Positions 42,197 through 51,239 are shown, numbered from the stretch's first letter. The stretch: DNA of 64,000 nucleotides from Pseudomonas viridiflava (GCF_900589395.1 NZ_UUIS01000048.1:1-64000); one strand, 5' to 3'. Notes: generated from the letters alone by a model not told the origin. Translations and numbers: made by a program.

Positions 42197-43441
42197 TTAT
42201 GCAGGCTGGTCCCACGGACGGTCGCCGTGTTCATCCTTGATGCGCGTCGGCAGGCCCATCACGTCGAGCAGCTTGAGGAACGGCTCGGCCGGCAGTTCCT
42301 CGACGTTGGCCATGTGCTTCACATCCCACTCGCCACGGGCCACCAGCAAGGCAGCCGCCACCGGCGGCACACCGGCGGTGTAGGAGATGCCCTGGCTGTC
42401 GGTTTCGTCGAAGGCTTCTTCGTGGTCGGCCACGTTGTAGATGAAGACTTCGCGGGCCTTGCCATCCTTGGTGCCCTTGACCAGGTCGCCGATGCAGGTC
42501 TTGCCGGTGTAGCCCGGCGCCAGCGAAGACGGATCAGGCAGTACGGCCTTGACCACTTTCAGCGGCACGACTTCGAGGCCTTCGGCGGTCTTGACCGGTT
42601 GCTCCGACAGCAGACCGAGGTTTTTCAGCACCGTGAAGACGTTGATGTAGTGCTCGCCAAAACTCATCCAGAAGCGCACGTTCGGCACGTCCAGGTTCTT
42701 GGACAGCGAATGCACTTCGTCGTGACCGGTCAGGTACAGGTTCTGCGAGCCCACCACCGGCAGGTCGTCGGTGCGCTTGACTTCGAACATGGTGTTGCTG
42801 GTCCACTGGCTGTTCTGCCAGCTCCACACCTGCCCGGTGAATTCACGGAAATTGATTTCCGGATCGAAATTGGTGGCGAAATATTTGCCATGGGAACCGG
42901 CATTGACGTCGAGAATGTCGATCGAATCAATGCGGTCGAAATGCTGTTGCTGCGCCAGGGCTGCATACGCGTTGACCACACCCGGGTCAAAGCCTACGCC
43001 GAGAATGGCGGTGATGTTGTTCTTCTGGCATTCCTCGAGGTGTTTCCACTCGTAGTTGCCGTACCAGGGCGGCGTTTCGCAGACCTTGCCCGGTTCTTCG
43101 TGGATGGCGGTGTCCAGGTAGGCCACGCCGGTATCGATGCAGGCACGCAGCACCGACATGTTCAGGAACGCGGAGCCCACGTTGATCACGATCTGCGATT
43201 CGGTCTCGCGGATCAGGGCCTTGGTGGCTTCGACATCAAGGGCATTGAGCGAGAAGGCCTGGATGTCGGCGGGCTGCTTGAGGCTGCCCTTGGCCTTGAC
43301 GCTGTCGATGATGGCCTGGCATTTGGAGATGTTGCGCGACGCGATGGCAATACGACCAAGTTCGTCGTTGTGCTGCGCGCACTTGTGGGCCACCACCTTG
43401 GCGACACCTCCTGCACCAATGATAAGAACGTTCTTCTTCAA
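42197..43441 (-). CDS. Carboxynorspermidine/carboxyspermidine dehydrogenase
   Basis: The protein has 414 residues and belongs to the saccharopine-dehydrogenase-like family, with an N-terminal Rossmann fold (NVLIIGAGGVAKVVAHKCAQ), 'VINVGSAFLNMSVLRACIDT' and 'GVGFDPGVVNAYAALAQQ'. It condenses aspartate semialdehyde with a diamine and reduces the imine, giving carboxyspermidine from putrescine or carboxynorspermidine from diaminopropane. The paired decarboxylase lies 28 bp upstream on the same strand, so this is the alternative spermidine route. Confidence 0.9.
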   Translation of the reverse strand: MKKNVLIIGAGGVAKVVAHKCAQHNDELGRIAIASRNISKCQAIIDSVKAKGSLKQPADIQAFSLNALDVEATKALIRETESQIVINVGSAFLNMSVLRACIDTGVAYLDTAIHEEPGKVCETPPWYGNYEWKHLEECQKNNITAILGVGFDPGVVNAYAALAQQQHFDRIDSIDILDVNAGSHGKYFATNFDPEINFREFTGQVWSWQNSQWTSNTMFEVKRTDDLPVVGSQNLYLTGHDEVHSLSKNLDVPNVRFWMSFGEHYINVFTVLKNLGLLSEQPVKTAEGLEVVPLKVVKAVLPDPSSLAPGYTGKTCIGDLVKGTKDGKAREVFIYNVADHEEAFDETDSQGISYTAGVPPVAAALLVARGEWDVKHMANVEELPAEPFLKLLDVMGLPTRIKDEHGDRPWDQPA

Positions 43442-43469
43442 TTTCTTTAGGTCTCCTTAATACGCCAGC

Positions 43470-44567
43470 TTACGAGAGGCTGGACAAGTAGTCTTCAAAG
43501 CCGAACTCACGCACAACTTCGATGCTGCCGTCGAGTTGCTTGACGGCGATGGATGGCATTTTCAGGCCGTTGAACCAGTTTTTCTTGACCATGGTGTAGC
43601 CGGCGGTGTCGAGGAACGACAGGCGGTCACCGATGGCCAACGGACGATCGAATTGATACTCGCCGAAGATATCCCCGGCCAGGCACGACTTGCCGCACAC
43701 CATGTAGGTGTGTTCACCGTCGCTGGGGGCCAGCTTGGCGTTGAGGCGGTAGATCAGCAGGTCCAGCAGGTGCGCTTCGATGGAGCTGTCGACCACGGCC
43801 AGGTGCTTGCCGTTGTAGAGGGTGTCGAGCACGGTCACTTCCAGCGTGGCGCTGTTGGTGATGGCCGCTTCGCCTGGCTCCAGGTACACCTGCACGCCGT
43901 ATTTCTCGGAGAAGCCTTTCAGGCGCGCACAGAATTTGTCCAGCGCATAGCCTTCGCCGGTGAAGTGGATGCCGCCACCGAGGCTGACCCACGTGACCTG
44001 GTGCAGCAGTTCACCGAAGCGTTCTTCGATGGTGGTCAGCATCTGGTCGAACAGGTCGAAGTCGCCGTTCTCGCAGTTGTTGTGAAACATGAAGCCGGAG
44101 ATCTTGTCCATCACCGCGCCGATCTTCACCGGGTCCCACTCGCCCAGGCGGCTGAACGGACGCGCCGGGTCGGCCAGCAGGTAATCGGAGCTGCTCACCT
44201 GCGGGTTGACGCGCAGGCCGCGGATGGTGCCGGTGGTGGCCTCGGCAAAGCGCTCGAGCTGACCGATGGAGTTGAAGATGATCTTGTCGCAGTTGGCGAT
44301 CATTTCTTCGATTTCATCATCCGCCCAGGCCACGCTGTAGGCATGGGTCTCGCCGTCGAACTTCTGCTTGCCCAGCTTGAGTTCGTACAGGGAGCTGGAG
44401 GTGGTGCCGTCCATGTACTGCTGCATCAGGTCGAACACCGACCAGGTGGCAAAGCACTTGAGCGCCAGCAGCGCCTTGGCGCCGGAGTGTTCGCGCACGT
44501 AGGCGATCTTTTCCAGGTTGCTCAGCAGCTTCTGTTTGTCGATAAGGTAGTACGGCGTCTTGATCAT
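43470..44567 (-). CDS. nspC: Carboxynorspermidine decarboxylase
   Basis: The protein has 365 residues and the alanine-racemase-fold (type III PLP) decarboxylase family. The PLP lysine is in 'AKALLALKCFATWSVF', the glycine-rich phosphate loop in 'TWVSLGGGIHFTGEGYAL', and the C-terminal active-site cysteine segment in 'YMVCGKSCLAGDIFGEY'. It converts carboxy(nor)spermidine to (nor)spermidine. First gene of the two-gene operon. Confidence 0.92.
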   Translation of the reverse strand: MIKTPYYLIDKQKLLSNLEKIAYVREHSGAKALLALKCFATWSVFDLMQQYMDGTTSSSLYELKLGKQKFDGETHAYSVAWADDEIEEMIANCDKIIFNSIGQLERFAEATTGTIRGLRVNPQVSSSDYLLADPARPFSRLGEWDPVKIGAVMDKISGFMFHNNCENGDFDLFDQMLTTIEERFGELLHQVTWVSLGGGIHFTGEGYALDKFCARLKGFSEKYGVQVYLEPGEAAITNSATLEVTVLDTLYNGKHLAVVDSSIEAHLLDLLIYRLNAKLAPSDGEHTYMVCGKSCLAGDIFGEYQFDRPLAIGDRLSFLDTAGYTMVKKNWFNGLKMPSIAVKQLDGSIEVVREFGFEDYLSSLS

Positions 44568-44872
44568 TTCGCTTCCGTATTAAAGGTCGGCCAACAGGAG
44601 TCCGCGAACCTCCTGAAAAAAGCGGACGCGAATTGTGCCGATAACCGCCGTCGTCCGAAAGTCCATTGCGCACATTTCGTCCATCGCGTGCCATTACGGC
44701 AATGGCGCCGAGCATGGCGCCGGAAGATGACAATAATGTGACAAAAGCATGATCATCTGGCTCTGCCCCGCTGTTTCAGGGCACTTGCGCCGTGTGGCAT
44801 CGGCCTTGGCGACATCGATGCAGCGACATGCCCAGGCGCGAACACCCGATAAATGGTCTGGATCAGGACGTT
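44568..44872. other. 305-bp intergenic region, promoter side of nspC
   Basis: No gene is supported. The AT-richer stretch around 44725-44760 could hold promoter elements, but no clear -35/-10 or operator was identified. Confidence 0.4.
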
Positions 44873-45204
44873 TCAGAGAAACCTGATCGGGTAACTCACA
44901 ATCACCCGGTTCTCATCGTAATCGGCCGCATTGAAATCCCGGCATACGCTCGCATTGCGCCAGCGCAGCGACAAACTCTTGAAACTGCCACTCTGCACCC
45001 CATAGCCCAGCTCCGATTCGCGCACCCACTCCGAACCGTCATCGACATTGCGCAACTGCACATCGACACCGAAACCCACAGTGCCGGTGGTAAAGCCTGA
45101 GCGTGCGCAAGAATGAAACCCTGGGCGTGCACCGGGGCGTGCAGCAAGACCGAGGTGAATAACAGTGCGCTGGTTGTTTGGGCGGTAAGTGCTTTCAAGA
45201 TCAT
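44873..45204 (-). pseudogene. OprD-family porin with large internal deletion
   Basis: The 5' part encodes a signal peptide (MILKALTAQTTSALLFTSVL, then LHAPVHAQGF). After a one-base frame change, 'RSGFTTGTVGFGVDVQ' follows, the first beta strands of OprD-type porins. This is joined directly to the extreme C-terminus in the second frame: 'SELGYGVQSGSFKSLSLRWR', then 'NENRVIVSYPI'-like ending (ADYDENRVIVSYPIRFL). OprD proteins have about 420 residues, so roughly 300 residues are missing between these parts. This is a deletion scar plus frameshift, with no functional barrel. Confidence 0.8.
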
Positions 45205-45362
45205 GACTCCCTTGTTGTTTTTATTGAGAGGCTCGCTCGATCAGTGATTTTTATATTCTGTTTGAATATATGAAGACGTATTGGCGGGATTCTTCGTGGT
45301 TCTGTTTTTTAGTTAAAACTTAACTAACTGTTTGATTTTTATATATTTAACATGGATCACCC

Positions 45363-45485
45363 GTAGGAGCGCGCTTGCCCGCGACCGAGTGCGCTAGCGC
45401 TCGCGAAATCTACGAAACGCTGAAAATTTACGACTGCTAACGCAGCCGGTCGCGGTGGTCCGGCATTCCGGCAAGCGCGCTCCTA
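45363..45485. repeat. Modular palindromic intergenic element, copy 5 (shortest)
   Basis: 123 bp. The arms are present (GTAGGAGCGCGCTTGCCCGC ... GCGCGCTCCTAC) but only one internal ACGAAACGC unit remains. The right arm has the same TGGTCCGGCATTCC insert as copy 1 at 20796. It lies between the oprD scar and the pvdQ terminator. Confidence 0.9.
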
Positions 45486-45512
45486 CTGGGCCATGCAAGC
45501 CGGTGTATGAAT

Positions 45513-45555
45513 AAAAAGGCCCGGAATCTTCTGTCATGAAGATTCCGGGCCTTTT
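45513..45555 (-). terminator. Rho-independent terminator after pvdQ
   Basis: AAAAGGCCCGGAATCTTC and its inverse GAAGATTCCGGGCCTTTT form a long perfect stem around a six-base loop, with a T run on the minus strand. It lies 25 bp beyond the pvdQ stop codon. Confidence 0.93.
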
Positions 45556-45579
45556 CAGTTCTGTCACGGTAGTGAGCGA

Positions 45580-47853
45580 TTATTCCTTCAGGCGCAACGT
45601 CTCTAGGGCCGGGTCGGCCTCAATCTGTTTTTCATTGAACGGCAGCGGCTGCCACTGCTGGCGCGAGAACAGTTCGGTCTGGTCGGCGTAGTGCGGCGAG
45701 GCCGGATCGCTCGATTGCGAGAACGACAACAGCCCCTGCGCCACCGGCCCCTGATCGTCAAAGCTCACCAACTGGATATAGCTGCTGCCACTGACGACCT
45801 TGAGCGTGCCGTCTTTCTGCGGCGTGCTTTGCATGGCGTTGTAGATGCCCAGGTGCCCGTCGCCGCCCGGCACCGCAATGGCCTTGCCGTTACGCTCAGC
45901 CACTTGCACCTGGCCCCAGGTGACATTGGCGGGCAGCTTGAGGGCATCGACCTGCGCGACCGCCTTGCGCAGCATGCCGGCCACGGCACGGGACACGTCC
46001 GGCTGTTGCCAGGCGATGCCGCGCGGGGTGTGTTGCGGGTCTTTTACATCGAACGGCTGGCGCCAACCCTTGCCCTGGGCCTGGAACTGCCTGGCGAAGG
46101 CCTGGAAATACAGCCAGCCGCGTGAGGCATCGACGCCGGCGCTGCGGTCCCAACCGTGCAGGGCGATGCAGGCCCGCTGCACTTCGCTGTCGCCCTTGAG
46201 CTTGCCGCACCATTGCAGCAGGTCATCAAGCAGCAGGTCGGCGGCATGCACCCGGTTGCCGGTGACCAGTGCGCGCAGGAACGCCTCGCTGATCGGCGCC
46301 TGGCCCAGGCCGCTCAGTTGCGTGAGGGCAAAGCGTGCCCGCAGGCCCAGTGGCGAGCCTTCACGGCTGATCAGCGGCGAGAAGCCGGTCAGCGGCTGGG
46401 CCGGGTTGGCCAGCCAGGCGCTGTCGTTGGAGTTCTGCACGAAGTCCTTGCGCAGCAGCACCGGCAGTTGCGCGCCCGGCACGATGCCCGGTTGTACGGC
46501 ACCCTCGGCGTTCTGCCAGTCACAGGCGCTGCGGCTGCCGTCCAGCCCCGGCAGGCCCTGCGCCTGCAAGGCCGGCACGATGCAGGTTTTCAGCTGCGAC
46601 AACGCCACGTTGGGCACCACCGAAACGTTCATATAAGCCGCCTGCCCCTGCTGATCGGCGGCCAGGGTGTTGACCCACGGAATGCCTTGGATGCGCTGCA
46701 CCACATCACGCAGTTCGATGACGCTGGTGGCGCGGTTCATGGCGTACCACTGTTCCACGGCGCGGGTGTTGGCCAGGTTCGCATCCTGGAAGGCATAGGC
46801 GTTCTGGCGGTCCCAGTCGGCGACGCCCGGCCACTTGATCACCGGGCCGTAGCGCGACTCATGGATCACCTGCTTGCGGGTGCTCAGCGTGCCGTCGGCT
46901 TCTCGTACCTGGATCTGTATTTCGTGTGGCTGCAATGGGTGGCGTTTACCGTCGACCACATAGCTCAGTGGGTCCTTGGGGTCCAGCGTCAGCTTGCGCA
47001 GCGTGAAATGCCCGGAGGTGTCGACGGTGTGGGTCCAGGCCACTTGCCGGTTGAAGCCGATGTTGATCACCGGCAGGCCGGTCAGGGAAGCGCCCATCAC
47101 GTCCAGCTTGCCGGGGATGGTCAGGTGCATCTGATAGAAGCGCAGCGCGCCGAACCACGGAAAGTGCGGGTTGGCCAGCAGCCGGCCACGGCCATTCTCG
47201 GTACGCTCGCCGCCCACTGCCACCGCGTTGCTGCCACGTTCGTAGACCGAGCCCAGGATCCGCGCCGGATCGATGCTGGCCTGCCGGGCCGCCGGAGAGG
47301 TTGGCGGTGCGGCGGCCAGCAGCGGTTCGGCAAAGCGGCCGATGCCGCCTTCGACCATCAGCCGGTGGATCAGCCGCACCATGTCGGTCTCGTGCAGCGG
47401 CCGCACCCACTCGGCCCCCTGGCAGGCCTTGGGCGCGCCCTTCTCGCTCAGGTAACGATTGAAACCGGCGACATAGCCGCCCAGCAGTTGCCTGACCGGT
47501 TCCGGCTGCGCGTTCCAGTAGGCGTCGACCGCCTTGTCGTTGTTGAGCCAGGTAAAGAACAGGTCCGACTGCACGTTGTCCAGCCGTGCGCTCGACTGCC
47601 CGTCACGGCCCAGAAAGCGCGAGCGCTCGCCGCGGGCCGTCAGCACCTCGTCGCTGAGCAGGCACAGGTTGTCACGGGCATAGGCGTAGCCCACGCCGTA
47701 GCCCAGGCCACGTTCGTCATGGGCCTTGATATGAGGGATGCCCAGGGCGGTCCAGCGGATTTCGGTTTCGCCGCTGTGCAAGGGCTCGCGGGCACACCCC
47801 GCCTGAGAGAGCAGCAGCGCGGCCAGGGCACTGACCAGAAGACTTCGACGCAC
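45580..47853 (-). CDS. pvdQ: Acyl-homoserine lactone acylase/pyoverdine acylase PvdQ
   Basis: The 757-residue precursor is of the Ntn-hydrolase penicillin-acylase family. An N-terminal signal (MRRSLLVSALAALLLSQAGC) directs export. The autocatalytic cleavage site lies before Ser208 in 'YERGSNAVAVGGERTENGRG'. The beta chain has 'ANPHFPWFGALRFYQMHLTI', 'GLPVINIGFNRQVAWTHTVD', 'DFVQNSNDSAWLANPAQPL' and the end 'FNEKQIEADPALETLRLKE', all as in PvdQ. In the periplasm it removes the fatty acyl chain from the pyoverdine precursor and can degrade long-chain AHLs. A PvdS-type promoter lies 64 bp upstream. Confidence 0.95.
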   Translation of the reverse strand: MRRSLLVSALAALLLSQAGCAREPLHSGETEIRWTALGIPHIKAHDERGLGYGVGYAYARDNLCLLSDEVLTARGERSRFLGRDGQSSARLDNVQSDLFFTWLNNDKAVDAYWNAQPEPVRQLLGGYVAGFNRYLSEKGAPKACQGAEWVRPLHETDMVRLIHRLMVEGGIGRFAEPLLAAAPPTSPAARQASIDPARILGSVYERGSNAVAVGGERTENGRGRLLANPHFPWFGALRFYQMHLTIPGKLDVMGASLTGLPVINIGFNRQVAWTHTVDTSGHFTLRKLTLDPKDPLSYVVDGKRHPLQPHEIQIQVREADGTLSTRKQVIHESRYGPVIKWPGVADWDRQNAYAFQDANLANTRAVEQWYAMNRATSVIELRDVVQRIQGIPWVNTLAADQQGQAAYMNVSVVPNVALSQLKTCIVPALQAQGLPGLDGSRSACDWQNAEGAVQPGIVPGAQLPVLLRKDFVQNSNDSAWLANPAQPLTGFSPLISREGSPLGLRARFALTQLSGLGQAPISEAFLRALVTGNRVHAADLLLDDLLQWCGKLKGDSEVQRACIALHGWDRSAGVDASRGWLYFQAFARQFQAQGKGWRQPFDVKDPQHTPRGIAWQQPDVSRAVAGMLRKAVAQVDALKLPANVTWGQVQVAERNGKAIAVPGGDGHLGIYNAMQSTPQKDGTLKVVSGSSYIQLVSFDDQGPVAQGLLSFSQSSDPASPHYADQTELFSRQQWQPLPFNEKQIEADPALETLRLKE

Positions 47854-47916
47854 CTGAATACCTCTTGCAGATCATTGAGCGGCCAGAACGGGCGCCATGG
47901 AGGGGGTGCTGGAGGA

Positions 47917-47940
47917 ACGTACGGGCACAGCCTGAATTTA
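47917..47940 (-). promoter_or_regulatory. PvdS iron-starvation box for pvdQ
   Basis: On the minus strand TAAAT (47940-47936), 16 bases, then CGT (47919-47917): the exact TAAAT-N16-CGT pattern. It overlaps the stop codon of fpvI. Confidence 0.85.
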
Positions 47941-48426
47941 AGGCGGCGACAGCCGTTCCATCTCCGACACCCGGACGCGGCAGTGCTTCATGGCATTGAC
48001 GATGTGCTTTTCGACCATGGCCTTGGAAATGCCCATCGCGGTGGCGATTTCGTCATGGCACAAGCCGTCGAGCTTGCGCAGCAGAAAGGCCTGGCGGCAT
48101 TTGTCGGAGAGTTCTTCGAGCGCGACCATGACCAGTTCGGCGCGCTGCAGTTGGTACAAGGTGGCGTGCGGGCCCTGTGTCTGCGGGCCCTCCTCGGCCA
48201 CGATGTCGCCCAGCGACTCGCTGTTGCGCACCACGCCGCGGCGAAAGGCGTCCACGCACAGGTTGATTGCGGTGCGATAAAGAAATGCCTTAGGGTATTC
48301 GAGCGTGTCGAGGCGCGGACTTTCCAGCACTTTCAGATAAGCGTCGTGCGTCACGTCCGCCGCCAGATTGCGGTCGCGCAATTTGATCGTCAGGTAACCC
48401 AGCAGGCCTTGATAGTACTGTTCCAT
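47938..48426 (-). CDS. fpvI: ECF sigma factor of the FpvI/FecI type
   Basis: The protein is 162 residues from ATG 48426 (MEQYYQGLLGYLTIKL); the frame continues 30 codons upstream, but these are not conserved-looking. Sigma region 2 is 'RNLAADVTHDAYLKVLESPR', 'YPKAFLYRTAINLCVDAFRR', and region 4 is 'LEELSDKCRQAFLLRKLDGL', 'CHDEIATAMGISKAMVEKHI'. This is an iron-starvation sigma factor that drives the ferripyoverdine receptor gene. The divergent FecR-like gene and position in the pvd locus support FpvI. Confidence 0.88.
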   Translation of the reverse strand: MEQYYQGLLGYLTIKLRDRNLAADVTHDAYLKVLESPRLDTLEYPKAFLYRTAINLCVDAFRRGVVRNSESLGDIVAEEGPQTQGPHATLYQLQRAELVMVALEELSDKCRQAFLLRKLDGLCHDEIATAMGISKAMVEKHIVNAMKHCRVRVSEMERLSPP

Positions 48427-48473
48427 GTTCACTCCGTCAGGAAACCGTACGCCGGATTCCTGGCACTCAGACG

Positions 48474-48488
48474 CCCTGTTAAACAGGG
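48474..48488. promoter_or_regulatory. Perfect 15-bp palindrome between fpvI and fpvR
   Basis: CCCTGTTAAACAGGG is a perfect inverted repeat about an A, 48 bp upstream of fpvI. It does not look like a Fur box and no regulator is known to me for it. Confidence 0.5.
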
Positions 48489-48494
48489 GGTAAC

Positions 48495-48516
48495 TGTATA
48501 TAATTCTCATCCGCAT
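48495..48516. promoter_or_regulatory. Candidate Fur box in the fpvI-fpvR intergenic region
   Basis: TATATAATTCTCATCCGCAT, read in reverse ATGAGAATTATATA, resembles the GATAATGAGAATTATTA form of the Fur site. Iron-repressed expression of both divergent genes is expected. Confidence 0.55.
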
Positions 48517-48564
48517 AAAAAGAATTCATTCAGCTGCCCCAGTAAAAACGCAGTTCAACCGGTA

Positions 48565-49575
48565 ATGCCCATGCCCAGCCAAACGCTCCCACCCGTGCCT
48601 GATGAACGCCTCAGCGATGAAGCGGCGCACTGGTGCATGCGCCTGCATGAGCCGGACTTTTCCGAACAGGAACGCACGCGCCTTGAGCAATGGCTCAACA
48701 GCGACCCGGCCCACCAGCGTGAATTCGACGCGATGCTCGAGATCTGGGACATCAGCGCCTTTCTACCGGTGGCCGCATCGGCGGCAACACCGCAGGTGTT
48801 GGTCCATCCCCTGCCGGTCCGCGCGCCTCGACGCGCCACCCGGCGCCCGCTGATGGCCGCCGCCGTACTGGCCTTCACCCTGCCGCTGGCCGGGCTGATC
48901 GGCTGGAACCAGGGCTGGATCCCGGACAGTTACCAGCGTTTCGAAAGCGCGTCGGCAGTCCGCGACGTGACCCTGGCCGATGGCTCGCAGGTGCAGATGA
49001 ACATCGGCACGCGGCTGTCCTACAGCAATTACAAGGACCAGCGCAGCGTCACCCTGAGCCAGGGCGAAGCCTTCTTCAAGGTGCAACACGATGCGGCGCA
49101 TCCGTTCATGGTCAATGCCGGCAGAGGCCAGATCCAGGTCACCGGCACGCAGTTCAACGTCTGGACCTACCAGGATTCGGTGATCGTGACGCTGGCCGAA
49201 GGCTCGGTCAGGGTGGTGGGCGACAAGGCCGAGCGCGACCGGGTCGCGTACCTGTCACCGGGCATGCAGGCACGCTATGACACGGCAAGCATCGACCCGC
49301 AGGTCAGCGCTGCATCGCTGGACAACGCCATGGCCTGGCGCAACGGCAAGCTGGTGCTCGACAACCTGACCCTGGCCGAGGCTCTGCCGCAGATCAACCG
49401 CTACCTCGCCAACCCGGTGCACCTCGCCGATGCTGCCACCGCGCAACTGCGCATCGGCGGCATCTACAACACCCATGACATCGCCGGCCTGGTGCAGGCG
49501 CTGCCCAAGGTGTTGCCGGTGGTGCTGGGCCGCAATGGCGAGGGTGAGACAGTGATCCGGCGCAAGGCCGGCTGA
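48565..49575 (+). CDS. fpvR: FecR-family anti-sigma factor FpvR-like
   Basis: The protein has 336 residues. The N-terminal DUF4880/FecR_N region is 'DERLSDEAAHWCMRLHEPDF', 'LEQWLNSDPAHQREFDAMLE', one transmembrane helix at about 92-110 ('LMAAAVLAFTLPLAGLIGW'), then the periplasmic FecR domain 'VRDVTLADGSQVQMNIGTRL', 'RSVTLSQGEAFFKVQHDAAH', and a C-terminal STN-like segment 'WRNGKLVLDNLTLAEALPQI'. It would hold the sigma factor at the inner membrane until the receptor signals. Start is ATG 48565 (or 48571). It ends one base before the convergent pvdP stop. The frame is open far upstream only because it is antisense to pvdQ. Confidence 0.88.
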   Translation: MPMPSQTLPPVPDERLSDEAAHWCMRLHEPDFSEQERTRLEQWLNSDPAHQREFDAMLEIWDISAFLPVAASAATPQVLVHPLPVRAPRRATRRPLMAAAVLAFTLPLAGLIGWNQGWIPDSYQRFESASAVRDVTLADGSQVQMNIGTRLSYSNYKDQRSVTLSQGEAFFKVQHDAAHPFMVNAGRGQIQVTGTQFNVWTYQDSVIVTLAEGSVRVVGDKAERDRVAYLSPGMQARYDTASIDPQVSAASLDNAMAWRNGKLVLDNLTLAEALPQINRYLANPVHLADAATAQLRIGGIYNTHDIAGLVQALPKVLPVVLGRNGEGETVIRRKAG

Positions 49576-49576
49576 G

Positions 49577-51190
49577 TCACGCCTTGCCGGGGCCCGGCGC
49601 CAGGTAGCGGCCGTACCAGGGCCGGCGCGGCAGGCGCCCGGCCAGGCGCTCCAGCGCCTGTTCACTGGCACGGATGACTCGCAGCGCCAGCTTCATGGTC
49701 TCGGTGTCCAGCTCGCCACCGCCGCCGCCATTGCTTTGCCCCCAGGCACCGCAACCGGCCTCGGCAGGCCCCAGCCAGGGCTGGTCGACCTCGACCCAGC
49801 GCCCCTTGGCAAACCACTGCACGCCGCCGACCTCGGCCCGGCGCACCTCGCCCGGATGCGCCTGCTCGTGGGCATCGAACCAGTCTTCGATGCGGTCATC
49901 GATCCAGCCATGGAATGCCCAGAACACCGGATTGACGTGCGAAGAAAAGGCATCGGCCAGGTAGTCGTTTTCAGCCCGGAACCAGCGCTCGGAAAAGTCA
50001 TCGGCCGGGCGGTCATAGATCATCGGGTACTGGCTGGTCGGGTCACGCCCCACCGCCGCCCAGCACATGTGCAGCCAGTCATGCAGGCCCAGTTCGATGC
50101 GGCTGCCCAGTTCACCCAGGCAAAGCGTGCTCAGGTATTCAGGGTTCTGGTACTGCGCCTCCCAGACCTGGAAGTTGCCGTAATAGCCCTCGCTGCTCTT
50201 TACATCGCGCAGCCACTGGTTGAAGGCATCGTCGCCTGGCGACTCCCAGGCCGGCGGCACCGAGTAGCCGTCGCGGTTTTCGAGATAGTCCACGAACGGC
50301 TGGATGCCATGGCCGATAAAAGGCCGTGGCGGTGGAAAGGACTGCCACGATTTCAAGTCCTGAAAGCGGCGCGCGTGCCCCAGCATGCCGCGGTGCATGT
50401 ACAGAAAGTCCTCGCCGGAGCCATTGGTGTGGCGGTGCTTGCCGCGGGCATCGCGCTCCTGGCCGAGCGGTCCGGGCTGCCAGCCCAGCCCGCGCAAGGC
50501 CTGGTGATGCTCGGCATCGAGGCGGTGCCAGCGGTCACGCGTGGCGTGCCAGAGCTGGTGATATAACCGATGCCCGGGAGAGATCAGCCAGGCGTGCAGG
50601 TCAGGATGGTAAGGCAGGCGTTCGCGGGCCTGGACGAAGGGCCTTCGCACGGCCACGAAATGCGCCTGCAGCGTGGACGTCCCCACCTGGCTGCCGCGCA
50701 GGCGCAAGGCGCCACTGAGCGTCGCCTGGCCACCGCCGGTGCTCCAGATGCCCCAGACCTCATCGAAGATGGCCGAGCATTCATAGGCGCGGCCCTCGCG
50801 GCTCACCAGCTTCCAGCGCAGGTTGGGCGCCTTGCCGGTGTCCAGGTCACCAAAGAGTTCAAGGCCACCCTCCTGAAATGGCCTGCGCCCCAGATGCCCA
50901 CGCAATGCCCGCCCGGAGGGGCCGACGTCCAGCAACAGCTCCAGCCTTTCGCCGGCCAGTTCGGCAAATGCTTGCTGGCCATCGAGCAGACGAAAATCCC
51001 AGATCCCGACCAGGCGCCCGGCCAGCAGGCTTTGCGCCAGGGTGGGCGCAACGATAGTGGGCTCCTCGACCAGCGCCGCCTCTTCGGCCGCCCGATAGCG
51101 CTGGTAGCCCAGAACCGGCAAGCCAATTCCACCCGCGGTTGCCGCCACCGCTGCTGCACCTGCGAGCAATCCCCGCCGAGAACACTTCAT
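49577..51190 (-). CDS. pvdP: Pyoverdine tyrosinase PvdP
   Basis: The protein is 537 residues from ATG 51190. A twin-arginine signal (MKCSRRGLLAGAAAVAATAG) exports it folded. The N-terminal half is beta-rich, and the C-terminal half is the copper-dependent tyrosinase domain with histidine clusters 'HRLYHQLWHATRDRWHRLDA', 'EDFLYMHRGMLGHARRF', 'IELGLHDWLHMCWAAVGRD' and 'NPVFWAFHGWIDDRIEDWF'. It oxidises the D-Tyr of ferribactin to start formation of the pyoverdine chromophore in the periplasm. A PvdS-type promoter lies 50 bp upstream. Confidence 0.93.
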   Translation of the reverse strand: MKCSRRGLLAGAAAVAATAGGIGLPVLGYQRYRAAEEAALVEEPTIVAPTLAQSLLAGRLVGIWDFRLLDGQQAFAELAGERLELLLDVGPSGRALRGHLGRRPFQEGGLELFGDLDTGKAPNLRWKLVSREGRAYECSAIFDEVWGIWSTGGGQATLSGALRLRGSQVGTSTLQAHFVAVRRPFVQARERLPYHPDLHAWLISPGHRLYHQLWHATRDRWHRLDAEHHQALRGLGWQPGPLGQERDARGKHRHTNGSGEDFLYMHRGMLGHARRFQDLKSWQSFPPPRPFIGHGIQPFVDYLENRDGYSVPPAWESPGDDAFNQWLRDVKSSEGYYGNFQVWEAQYQNPEYLSTLCLGELGSRIELGLHDWLHMCWAAVGRDPTSQYPMIYDRPADDFSERWFRAENDYLADAFSSHVNPVFWAFHGWIDDRIEDWFDAHEQAHPGEVRRAEVGGVQWFAKGRWVEVDQPWLGPAEAGCGAWGQSNGGGGGELDTETMKLALRVIRASEQALERLAGRLPRRPWYGRYLAPGPGKA

Positions 51191-51239
51191 CTGGACCCAT
51201 CCGCTTGTCCGCTCTCTGGTCAGAGCGCCTGCCCCAAGA

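Noticed and set aside
41899..42234. Repetitive 'HHGHGAPTTPRSW' proteins across the minisatellite
   Set aside because: The 25-bp unit has no stop in any frame, so such frames arise automatically; no start signal or conservation is visible.
46156..48564. Very long open frame on the plus strand running across pvdQ and fpvI into fpvR
   Set aside because: It is antisense to pvdQ and fpvI; only the part from 48565 has protein-like sequence and a FecR match. The open frame is a result of high GC.
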